Source of the DNA: Vesta saturnalis
Lineage: Eukaryota > Arthropoda > Insecta > Coleoptera > Lampyridae
Direction: 5' to 3'
Assembly (NCBI GenBank): GCA_036346205.1
Contig: JARFJB010002198.1
Location: 514,501-578,500, forward strand
Length of the DNA: 64,000 bases
Shown: piece by piece, positions 48,151 through 58,907 of the stretch
Position numbering within the stretch: the stretch's first letter is position 1
Layout of the letters: every line of letters begins with the position of its first letter
Position numbers and translations under genes: made by a program
Notes under the pieces: generated by a model
Database searches by the model: none
Told to the model about the DNA's origin: nothing
Seen by the model: the letters and a program-made list of their open reading frames with translations, nothing else

Positions 48151-51079
48151 TAGAAGTTTTTGGTGCGTACCGTTACTATATGTCACTAAGTCATGCAGAA
48201 GCAAAACAAATACCTTTTATAGTTATATTGAGCATCCGTAAGCAGCTGAAGGAAAATCTCCAACTTCTGTTAACAATTCGTCGACGTAGAATCTAGAAGT
48301 GAGTAGTACCCATTGTGATTAGAGTTGTCGAAGTTGACTATTTATTGCTCCAGGGCTCCGTAAATCAACGTCTTAATTAGGAGACTAGCGGTGGTTATGG
48401 AATTTTTAAATATATAAGTAATAACCTAAAGGATGTGTTAACATTATGGAGAATTACTATCCGAAGTGACGAAAGATCATATAGATGTTAAGGAAACTTA
48501 TATCCGTAGTAAAACGAAAGATTAAGTTCAACCGATATAATATTAAGTAAATGTTGAATTACAGAAAAATTTCTAATACGTTCTTTCCTTAAACGCTAAC
48601 TTAATTAAATGGCGTCACCCAAAAAAAAAGTATCACACGACCATTTTATAGTTTCCTTTTCGACCAACTCCAGAATTTATATTTATCAAAAAATACTTTT
48701 GAAATTTTTTAAAATGGATGGTTTGCCCCATTAATCCACTGTGCATGTTATTAACGCCCTTTTAAGTATGTACCTGCAGTTAGTTGATATTTTACCTTTT
48801 ACTGCGGTATATCTAGGGTTGTTAAACTCCGAATAAGTACTTCTTAAACCTCAATGATAATACGTGAGTATTTACCGCCTTATAAATTGTATTATGTTTG
48901 TGAGATGTACACCTCAATTCTTAATAGTTATGTAGTTAATTACAAAATACAAAAAAAAAAGGTTTTAATAGTGTTTTTATTTTCATTTAAATGGTTTATA
49001 CAAATAACATTTGTAACTAACAAGTTTACACCGCATCTACTAATTAAAGCAATAAATACAAAATTTTAAAGTATAAAACAAATTACCGAACACATCTATT
49101 TATTTGTTGGTTTAAAAAACTTGCGGCATCTATTTCCCTATGAAAACATTTTAAATGAAAATTCATAATTAAAATGTTAATTTTCGTGTAAGATTTTTTT
49201 TATTTTTGAGTTCCAAATTTTTAAATTAAAAATTAACCTTAAAGTTTATTTGAATATTAAGATAGGGATCCAAAGTAACAAGCTCTTTGTGTAGTGGAAG
49301 ACTATCTACATAAACATGTTATGTTTTTATTGGAAACCTTTATTTTTCATCTTCAGATTTACATCATGTAGAATACATAAATGCAGATACAGGATATCAG
49401 AAAGTCGAGCACATAGAATATTCTACGTAAGTTTGCTACATCTGGAAATGTAGTTTTTCCTTCTATCGATCTCATATTCATTCAAATGTCTTTTGAAAAT
49501 TGCACATTTCCTAGGATTAAATAATATTTCATCAGGATGCAGTAAAACATAATCCCAGTTGATCAACGACTTGCATGGAATAAGGTCGTTATGGAGTATA
49601 ATCCTTGCATATTGAACATCCCTTCCGCATATTTAACTTTAGTGATATAGTTTTTATGACGATAACTTTATAAAGGCGTCACTTAAAATTATACAACTGC
49701 TTAGTATATTCAAATATTTTTTTAGTTTTAGCAGCTTAAATCAAACATATTTCCATCATTAACATTTCTGGATGTTTAAATCAGAAAAGACTTGAAGAGT
49801 AAGTAAGTATTTGAAATGAATTCATAAGTACGGTTGAAATTATTAAAAAGTTTTAAATACATGAAACTTTACAATTCGTTAAAAACTTTCCATGAATGTC
49901 GAATTTATTTTTAGCATTTTTTTATCAGTATGATTTAGCACAACATTTCATTAATAGTGGTTTAATTGCCACGCTATAATGAAAATATTTAAATCTATCA
50001 TGCTGTCTGTTTAGTAGTGATGAGGCGTAACTACCAAAATTAACGTCAAAAAAATTCAGTTTTAATAAATTTGGGCATCGTTATCTGCATAACAAATTTA
50101 ATTTTAATATCCATCAAAATTCAAGCCTGATAAAAGGTTTAATCATATTCTTCATGAATACGAATTGTACGTGCTCAGAATTTGGATTAAAGTAGGCATA
50201 GTAAATGATGCAGATTTGTCTACGTACATTTTTATACAGATTTCTTTCAGGGAAACTTAACTAATTTATTATGTAGTATAAAAGAAGAATTGACATAGTT
50301 CCTGATGTATCTGTACAAATTGCAAATGAGGAAATTAATTTCAAAGTTTTTGCATTGAGTAGTATTATTGAATAAAAATTTGCATAAAAAATGTATTGAA
50401 TAGCTTTAAGCTTTATAGCTACTGAAAAGAAAACTTTCAATCTTTAGGGAAATTACGCAAACATCTTGTCTCATTGTGTACTTTTCTAGGGTAAAATACT
50501 TTAGAAAGCCACATTTTTAATGAAATATTGTTAATGACGTGCTCTTAATATTACTTCCTCTTGACAATCCTTTGTAGCTGGTAATTTTTATTATAGCTAA
50601 TTCACTTCGCAAAATTTGATTTACACTGAAAATTATCTATGAGTAAACGGATATGGTAAAGTTTTGTTGTAACGTTACATGTAGGGAATGGAAATTTCAT
50701 TTAAATGATTTTAAGCGTTAAAAATGCTGTGTAAATTTAAAAGGTATTTGTTTGAAAAACATACTTAATTTCTTTCAATGTAAGCAGAGAGCTACATTTA
50801 GTTTCGGCAGCGGTTTTATGTCTTATACCTTTAGAATAATATAAAATTCAGTGTAAATTAAATTATGAACCGTTTTGTGCACAATCTAGAACTGAAAAGA
50901 TTACAGAATTTTTTCATTAATCTTTTACAAAGACACGATTTTTTAACACAGCACTGTGTTATTGTTACGATGATATTTGTGTCTATCGTAGTCATATCTA
51001 TTCTCAAATAGTAGCTTCTGCGATGTTAATGTATTATAACATAATTAAAATAATACATAATAAATTGTGAATGAATGAT
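48151..51079. other. AT-rich DNA, one repeat A relic
   Basis: 48455-48700 resembles 41650-41905. The remaining 2.4 kb show no recognisable gene, repeat or element end. Confidence 0.45.
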
Positions 51080-51370
51080 GTTCAGTCTGTAGGTGGCGTA
51101 GTATGTATCACACGTATCTAGAAAACAAGAGACCATGCGTTCGAATCCCATTCAAAGGAAATCTTATGTTTGCATTAAGTATTCCATTTTAAAATATGAA
51201 AACGCACAAGCAAACCTGATAGAAGTAGGTGCGGTTATTGAATGTTATTTTACATTAGTCACTAAAATAAAATAGCATTCATACTTCAGTCCTTTAATAC
51301 ATGAGGAAGATAACTGTAAGTGTTATCGAAAGGTTTAGATTGTATAACTTAAATATGCAAATACACTATT
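51080..51370 (+). mobile_element. tRNA-derived SINE with hairpin tail
   Basis: The head looks like a tRNA: A-box-like TGGCGTAGT (51093) and, 44 bp on, B box GCGTTCGAATC (51137-51147) within ATGCGTTCGAATCCCAT, a degenerate T-arm. An anonymous body follows, and the 3' part has the stem GATAAC...GTTATC followed by GAAAGG (51308-51335). The same tail occurs at 3822 and 53724. tRNA head, body and LINE-like tail are the normal SINE plan. Pol III would transcribe it from the internal boxes. Confidence 0.55.
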
Positions 51371-51556
51371 AAAACAACCCAAAAAAGATAAGTATTTTAA
51401 TAAGAGTTCAATAGTAGTTCAAATACATGTACAGTAGAAGCTCGATTATCTGAAATAATGTGGACCGAGCTTATTTCGGATAACCAAATTTTTCGGATAA
51501 TAGGGAGGACATAAAAATAACACAAAAGCTGCTTTTTTAATAAAGACAAGACTTTA

Positions 51557-51559
<3 letters not shown>

Positions 51560-51593
<34 letters not shown>
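51560..51593. repeat. (TA)n microsatellite inside the pogo element
   Basis: A TA run of about 34 bp between the TIR and the transposase stop. Confidence 0.9.
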
Positions 51594-51597
<4 letters not shown>

Positions 51598-51661
51598 TAC
51601 ATATATGTATCTACATTCATATACATATGTTGGTATGTATTTAGTACTCTAAACAAGAACA

Positions 51662-53263
51662 TTACATAATATATGTATCAAAAAAAGAACGAATGTCCAA
51701 TTGCTTTTGTTTAGATTGCAAGTGGTTCTTATAAGCAATGTCCTTCCATCGTTTACTCAATAATACGTCAGTAGAAGTCGCAGTTGGTTGCTGTTCCACA
51801 TATAGCAAAGCCTTTTCCAGTGCTTCTACGGCTGCTGAATCAGATATTTTAGGAATTGATTCCTCGTCATCATCGTCGTAGGATTCCTTGTTGTCGTTTT
51901 GCTGCACTTTAGATTCGCCACTTGCAAGAATTATGAGTTCGCTGTCTGTCAACTCATCTTCTCCGTCGTCACTTATTACCCACGCATTAACATATTCTGG
52001 AGTATCTTCTTCACATCCCTCCAACTGTTTAACGAGATCGTGTAAGTCGTTGTTTTCGACTTCACCGTATTCCATACGTGTTTCCTAATTTCCTTCAATT
52101 AACTTGGACCAAGATTTTTGTATCGTAGAAATTTTAACCTTATTCCAAGAATCTGCTATCCAGTAAGCTACGGCCTTTAAATTAATTTTCTTCAAACAGT
52201 TTACAAGATCAGCATCCTCGCTGGAGGTTTGCTCTAATATTGATTCTAGTAAACATCGCCGGTAATTACGTTTTAAATTTTCCAAAACTCCTTGGTCCAT
52301 TGGTTGGACAAAAGAAGTAAACATAACTTTTATGTCCCCACTTGTAAGTTCGTTTTCATTTGAATGCGAAGGAGCATTGTCTATTAACAAAAGGGCCTTC
52401 CTTGGATGTCCGCATTTTTTTATAAATTTTTCCACTTTTGGCACAAATTCTTCAAAAAACCAATTCTTAAACAACAATCTGTCCATTCAAGCATTTTTTT
52501 GGTTTTTGTAATAAATTGGCAACACATAAGGAAGAACGTGTTTGAAAGCTCTTGGTTTTGCCGATTTTCCTACGCACATTAGTGGAAGCTTGTGCCTCCC
52601 AGAATAATTACTCCAGGCTAGAATTGTTAGGCGCTCCTTACTTCTCATGTATCCGGGTGCAGAACGTTCATTTCTAGATGCCAAAGTTTTTGAAGGTAAC
52701 ATTTTATAATTAAGACCGGTCTCATCGCAATTATAAATTTGGTCTGGCGTTAACCCCTGCTCTTCTATTAATTTCTTAAATTGCGCTTTGAAGTCTGCAA
52801 CTACAGATGTATCGGCCGATAATTTTTCGCCGCATATTTTTAGTTGACGAATTCCATATCTTTTTTTCCATCTACCCAGCCATCCATCACTGGCTCTAAA
52901 ATTATCGGGTGCTTCAATTACCGGGAGTTCTTGGCTAAAGTCAACCGCTTTTTGTTACAAAATAGGCCCAGATACTGGTACACCGCGCTCACGCTGTTGT
53001 GTAAACCACAAGTACAAACTGTTATCTATTTTCTCAAATTTCCCCTTTTTCATACTTTTTCATACCGGTCCACCACGGGGCTGGTTAAAACACTACACCA
53101 CTACTACACTATTTTTGTACGGTTCTTTTTTCATTCACAAAACAGTACTTACGCCGACACCGTACTCATCTGCCACGTTTTTTAATATCTCGCCACTATG
53201 AAGACGATTAATAGCCGTAAGTTTGTCTTGAAGCGAAATTACAACTCTTTTGCGTTTAGGCAT
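51662..53263 (-). pseudogene. pogo/Tigger transposase, nearly intact but broken
   Basis: The start is the ATG at 53263 (MPKRKRVVISLQDKLTAIN), opening a Psq/CENP-B-type helix-turn-helix (RLHSGEILKNVADEYGVGVS). A second, CENP-B-like DNA-binding domain includes RASDGWLGRWKKRYGIRQLK. The DDE nuclease domain keeps all three acidic residues: IYNCDETGLNYK, LLLIDNAPSHSNEN and FVQPMDQGVLENLKRNYRR. The C-terminal part is acidic (SYDDDDEESIPK) and ends DIRSFFDTYIM. Defects are frame disruption at about 53020-53150, a stop inside GPIL-QKAVDF near 52958, TGA in QKNA-MDRLL (52487-52489), and TAG in LIEGN-ETRMEY (52085-52087). Length is about 530 codons, normal for the family. Confidence 0.9.
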
Positions 53264-53283
53264 GTTCGTGCTTTTAAAGTTTC

Positions 53284-53460
53284 CAAACAACTAAAGTGAA
53301 ATGTAAAACTTTCCTTGTTGGCTTCAAGATTAGTCACACAATAACTTACTATAAATAGCTCAGGCGCAGATGACTCAACTAAGTGAAACTAAAGTGAAAT
53401 GTAAAACTTTCCTTATTGTCTACAAGATTAGTCACACAATAACTTACTATAAATAGCTCA
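53284..53460. repeat. Tandem ~100-bp duplication in the pogo 5' region
   Basis: AACTAAAGTGAAATGTAAAA, CTTTCCTT, AAGATTAGTCACACAATAAC and TTACTATAAATAGCTCAGG occur twice in order (53290 and 53388). It lies between the transposase start and the right TIR, so it may be the promoter region; TATAAATAG is a TATA-like word in each copy. Confidence 0.7.
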
Positions 53461-53723
53461 GGTACAGATGACTAAGTGGGCCCTTCTGAGAAACATCGGA
53501 AACTGCAGACGCCGAATTTCGGATAATGGAGCGAACAGTTTATTACCGTTTCGGTTAATACGGCGGATTTAAAAATTGATTTTATTTCGGATAATGCAGC
53601 GTTTCGGTTAAGTGAAATTCGGATAAACGGACTTCTACTGTATACATAACTGTTATAGCAGACATTGAGTTTTCATATTTTAAAAATTTGCTTGACAATA
53701 ATTTAGTTGATTGTTATTTTTTT

Positions 53724-53790
53724 CTGACGATAGTTGTAATTGTTATCGAAACGTATATAATTTGTATTGAAACATACGGTTAAAAAACTT
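53724..53790 (+). repeat. Hairpin-tail repeat, copy 3
   Basis: CTGACGATAGTTGTAATTGT followed by TATCGAAACGTATATAAT: the same core as copies 1 and 2, with a weaker stem (GATA...TATC). Confidence 0.55.
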
Positions 53791-56700
53791 AAAGGTTAAG
53801 CAGCTATAACTATGAGTTTACATCGTGAAAGTCTACATTTAATACGGTGCACTTGATCACTCCTTAACATCATCTTTGAAGGCGGCCGTTAATATTTTAA
53901 ATCAATATTTAACTTTTGTAAATTGCAACCAAATTTTCTGTTTGAGACGGACCCTTGCCCCACATTTTGTTACGTGTGTTGAATTTGGCTTAGATTTTTT
54001 TTAATATTAATATATTTAGATTTCGTAAATAGAATTTTGAATAAATGTTCGCTTTCCGCGAATATTATTTTAGTTTGCTATCGTTAAGTGAAATGGATGT
54101 GTTGTAATATCCTGGTTGGGTTTTACTTTATTTAATTCCACGCGGTGGTGGATTTTGTGGTTAAGCTTTAACTAGTTTCTGTGAAGCTAGGGATGGGTTT
54201 TCAATTCATATAATTTTTAAAAACTTTATACAAAAAACATTTGTACATATATTCTCCAAAATAAGGTATCATTATTGAGGTTTACAAAATATGTTAGAAT
54301 AATAACAAGTATATAAACAAAAATGATGGCTTCTTCAGATATGCGCGCCTGTGGGTTAGACCGCTCTCCGCGCAACCTATATGGTCTGGTTGCTGGCCGT
54401 TAGATTGGGCTCGTTTAGGGAAATGTTTTTCTCGTGTTGCTATAAACAAAAGTAGTGCTGGAATTTTCAACTGTACATAAACAAGAAAACCGCGGTGCAG
54501 TGTTTGTTACTCAAATTTAATAAATGTGGTTCTTCTGGCTTCGACAGGATTAGTTGTATACTTATATAGGCGGGGTAAGTATTATTTTGATGTTATGGTA
54601 CTTAATTTGAGAAAGTGTGGATTAAGGTTAGCTCTTTTGATGCAGAGGTTCCCTCGTTGCCTGGTAAATAATCAATTACATTTTATTATCGTGTAATAAT
54701 TCGGACAGTGTAGTTATAACGCAATTAATACGAGGTGGAATCTTTGTTGTAATAAAATGGGTCAGTATCGGTAGACCACGAATTGCCTTGCCTTTGTGCA
54801 ATGCAAATAATACTTAAATTGCTGGGATAATTCTATATACACACGAAAATGGGTTAAATAGAAACTAGATTAATTGACTATAATTAAAAATACAGATACA
54901 GGGTCGGAAACAATCGTTTGAATACGAAATATTTGGTATTCGATTGATTCTCAATTTGAATGCGTTTTACTGAACACGTAACATGTGAAATGCAGATGTG
55001 GTTTAGTTGATACAAGTCAATAAACTATAAATTTAATTGATTACTTACAGAAACAGGAAGATTTGTTATTGCGTTGAATTTACTACTTGTTTAAATTATT
55101 GGAAATTGTATTCGTTTACTGTGAAGCCAACCTATTTAAATTCAATTTAGTTGTATAATGCGGCATTTTTTCGGAATTCTGGTATAATTATACAGGGGGT
55201 TTCATGTGGGACAGGGTATACATTTTAATTCCCTTATAGCCAAGATGGAGACCTCAGAGCTACATAAGGTCATTACTATTTTATTCTAGATATTTAGAGC
55301 CAATTCGGTCAGCTAAATACGTAGAATTTGGTGGTACTGGTTTTCAATTTGGGGTTCCAAAGGTATTAGCTACGTTTGATCCCCTCAGGCGATGGCTTTA
55401 AGCCCGTTTTCTAGGAAGGAAGATCAAAAACGAATCCACGCTACCGCCAAAGTGATTCAGCCAATAGACCAAACTCGGTATCTGTTGGTAGTCCCTCTTT
55501 TGCGTCAGCTTAATTGACAGGTATTGCAACTGTTTATCTTTAACTTTAACTTTAACTAAAAGTTGTGCTTCGGAATATTGAAATACTTTATAAAAATAAA
55601 TACAAATTGCAATGAAACTGCTTTAAGAGCGCGGGTCGGAATTATGTTTCTCAACCACAGAAAAATTTTAGTAGAAATGTAGGAATGCTGGTATAGTAAT
55701 AAATTACTACAGAAAAGCGGAGTTGCAGAGAAATATTCTGCTGGAATATTCTGCAGAAGAAGTGTTCTGCAGAGAAGTAGAAGTCTACAGAGTAGTGTAC
55801 TGCAGAGAAGTGTCGAATTATATTGAAACTTTCGCTTTTATACTTCCCACATTGAAGGAGGGAACTGGTGTTTGCGCGAAATTGTCGCTTGTTACCGCAC
55901 CTAGATACCGAAACTGAATAAATTCTTAAAGAAATTATTATCTCCATAAATTTAAAATAATACAAATTTATTTCGCTTACTACTTTTCTGGCTCATTACT
56001 ATGTTTTGAGAATCAAATTTTAATATTGTAGTGAAGAGATCGAAGAAGCGTAACATTACAAATTTTTATTAGGGAACTGGTTTGTAAGAGTTGCCGTTAC
56101 CGAAGCTTATTGTGCTGAATGTTTTGAATCTCGTAAAGCGAATAAGGGGTTCTGCGTGCTTCGTAGTCCACTATTTTGTCTATGGATAAAGTTCTTATGA
56201 GGAAATTATAGAATTATTTGGATAATGTGGGTTGTGCATGTTTGTTATTTCCATTATAGTTATCGGTTTTTAGTTGATTTAGTTGTGTATAACTTAAAGT
56301 GTATTTGTTTCTCGTGAGGGTGTGTGCGTTCGTGCATACGGACGTGTGTGTTATGAACTTTCAGGCGCCATATCTCAAAAACTTGAAAAGCGATTATATT
56401 AAAATTTGGCTTAAATATCAGTGTATAGATTCTTGTGATGGTTGAGTTGCGGGGTAAGGTGAGAGAGGTAAATGTGATTTTTCTTTTAGTCGCAACATTG
56501 AAAAACTTACAGCGCTTATATTCAAACTGATATAAGTGTGATTAGGGCCTAAATGTTCATATACCAGTAAAACTTGGCAGGGATTACGGAGTAGTAAGCA
56601 TAACATCCACAAAACTACGTTAAGTCGAAGTGTACTAAGCTAATGCAAACAACGCGTCAGTCGTTACAGAAGTGTATAACTTTTTATAATTATTATTATT

Positions 56701-57960
56701 ATTAATTTGGTTCAACAAATGATATTAGTATTCTAATTTCTTAGATTATTAGACTACATCTCACTAATTGTGCATAAATTAAAACAAACTTGATAATCGT
56801 TCTTTAAGTTGTATCTCAAAAATTATGAAAAAGAAGTTAAACTAGTTGTCCGGGTGGCTGAATCCACTAAGAGTGAATTTTACTAATTCGTAGGACAAAG
56901 TTTTTTCTTAATTATTCCATATTTAAAAACAAGTTGGCGCCCGAGTACTTAACAATTAGTTTCAGGAAGAAGCAACCCCGATTTTAAAACGAACATATCT
57001 AGGTACATGTAAATATTTATGGTTAATAAGGCAAATCGAGCCTGGCCCAGTTTAATCTACGACTGAGCATAAGGCACAAATTCGTCTAGTTATTACCCAA
57101 ACTGTTAAGTAGCTAAAATTTGTAGCCGTGAGTGTAGAAGTATACTTATAGAACTTTAAGGGCTGTACAAGAAGACTAATTTTCGTCCCTTCCAGTTAAT
57201 AAAAAGGTGTTTGGTCGAAATCCAAATCAATACCCAAAGATTTACAACAGAAAAATTATAGGCAGTAATCCAGCATACACATAGCGCAAAAACTATTAAG
57301 ACAATTGCAAAAACATTTGCTGCACCAAATTATTTAATATAATTCTCTAATGCCACTACAGATGAATGTTCTATTAAAACATGGGTTTTACATCTCAGTT
57401 TTTGCACCAGTATAAAAAATAGCACGGACATTTGACGGATTACGTTTCAAAATACAAAATACAGAGTACTTCAGATTTCACTAAGTCGTTCTAGGAGTGG
57501 AACCACCTCGGTTGCTCACCATGTGAGAAACAAAACAATTCGTAGTGTTTTCGATAGGAAACTGCAGTTAAAGGTTACTCAGACATGAAGTACTAACGTA
57601 AGCTGAAATTACTTATGAGTATGACTAAAGCTGGACAAACAAACGGAATATAAAGTAAGAGTATTACTTCCCTCGCGAACTAAAAATTTTCATATCTATA
57701 TAAAATTTAGGTGATATAATTTTAATTGCCATTCAACGGTGAAACTGTAAAAGTGTTGTTTTGAGATGCTTTCATTCATCGTTGAGAAAAGGATTTTTTA
57801 CAGTTTAATATTGAAATTTTAAAAGTGTTTGTGAAAAAATTTGTTTCCGTTCCCTTATTTATATATTTAGGGAATCCATAACAAGGCGTGGCAATAGAAC
57901 ATGTTATTGTTATAGAGAAACTTATTTAATTCAATCTTAGCGACACCTCACTATTTAACA
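53791..57960. other. AT-rich DNA, no gene supported
   Basis: A donor-like GGCGGGGTAAGTATTATT at 54570 follows a GC-richer stretch (54340-54450), so a non-coding first exon is conceivable. TACAGGGGGTTTCATGTGGG at 55191 resembles a transposon tip without a partner. A degenerate repeat of TGCAGAGAAG words occupies about 55720-55815. No convincing gene. Confidence 0.35.
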
Positions 57961-58012
57961 TGTCCGGTTACCTTGTGACAAAGCGCGTTTCCCGTTGACT
58001 GTTACGGGCGAA

Positions 58013-58123
58013 AATGGCATCAGATCGGAAGCGGCAGATAAGAAAGCGGCTGGTAGCTCAGTTGAATAAAGTGGATCGGCGTGTTATTAATTTTGCGATT
58101 AGGATAGGTCGTAATAGATAAGA
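58013..58123 (+). CDS. Possible 36-codon ORF, very basic
   Basis: ATG in CGAAAATGGCATC opens MASDRKRQIRKRLVAQLNK and VDRRVINFAIRIGRNR before TAA. The start context is good and the content is Arg/Lys-rich and helical, but the frame is short and I recognise no family. The nucleotide sequence also contains GGTAGCTCAGTTG, like a tRNA A box, without a B box. It could be a first exon or chance. Confidence 0.15.
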
Positions 58124-58861
58124 CACGATAAGGGTAAGTCATAAATCATATGGGCGCATAATGCTTATAAACGTCGTAATACCTAAATGCGAGCAATTCA
58201 TAGCTACATTTCAAACAAACAAAAAAAATTTGTTTTCCTTTACCGTAAAACCAAGTAAATCAATAAAATAAAACCTTGTTCCGATGTTTCGTGTAAAATT
58301 TCAAAATATTTGAACGCAATAAATGCTAATAGACCAACTGATGGGTCAACGATCTTATTTACTCTATACTTATGTTATGTTAAATCTTAATGTAATTTAA
58401 AAAACAAAAACAGCAAATAATCGAATAGAGAACACTCTTGCAAATTGTTACATTAAAGCTTTCGTAAATAATAATAACGCGGTAACAAAGAAATGAGGTC
58501 TCATACACTTTTACATCCAGTAGCGAAATAAGTCTCCCAAATTTGTTAACGCTATTCTTATATTATGATAATAAAAACTTAAATAAACAATTAGATTATT
58601 GATACAGTTATCAAAACTCATTAAATTCACTTCTCAAGAGAGTAAAGTGCTATATCTCTTTGTAAAATCTACTAGTTAAATCGGGTCTTGCAAGATTCAA
58701 ATTCCCAACAGTACGTTAAGTACCTTAAAGTTTTAACGCCAAAAGGAATAATAACAATATCGTCGAAAACGTAAATTGGACAAATTTTCGCATTACAGGA
58801 ATTTGTGTACAGTATTCAAAATAAGATAGAAATAACGCATAGTATGAAATGATACAATACA

Positions 58862-58907
58862 CGGGTGAATACACTTTTTTTAAAATTAACTTAAGTGTAT
58901 TCATCCG
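58862..58907. repeat. 15-bp inverted repeat (hairpin)
   Basis: CGGGTGAATACACTT and AAGTGTATTCATCCG pair with one mismatch around a 16-base A/T loop. Confidence 0.7.

Larger units (their letters stand above)
51432..53640 (-). mobile_element. pogo/Tigger-type DNA transposon, 2,209 bp
   Basis: TA duplications (51430-51431 and 53641-53642) flank ends CAGTAGAAGCTCGATTATCT and CAGTAGAAGTCCGTTTATCC, the typical pogo/Tigger start. Both ends continue with repeated TTTCGGATAA words: 51474, 51491, then 53516, 53586 and 53616. A TA microsatellite (51560-51593) lies between the left TIR and the transposase. A 70-bp segment near 53284-53360 (AACTAAAGTGAAATGTAAAA) is tandemly duplicated at 53387-53460. The transposase is on the minus strand. 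Confidence 0.92.

Noticed and set aside
53724..53760. Hammerhead ribozyme (CTGACGA ... GAAAC)
   Set aside because: The stem that actually forms starts within the CTGANGA strand (GATA with TATC), and no stem III or cleavage triplet is visible. The hairpin-tail explanation is simpler.
58045..58070. tRNA gene suggested by GGTAGCTCAGTTG
   Set aside because: There is an A-box-like word but no B box and no cloverleaf downstream.
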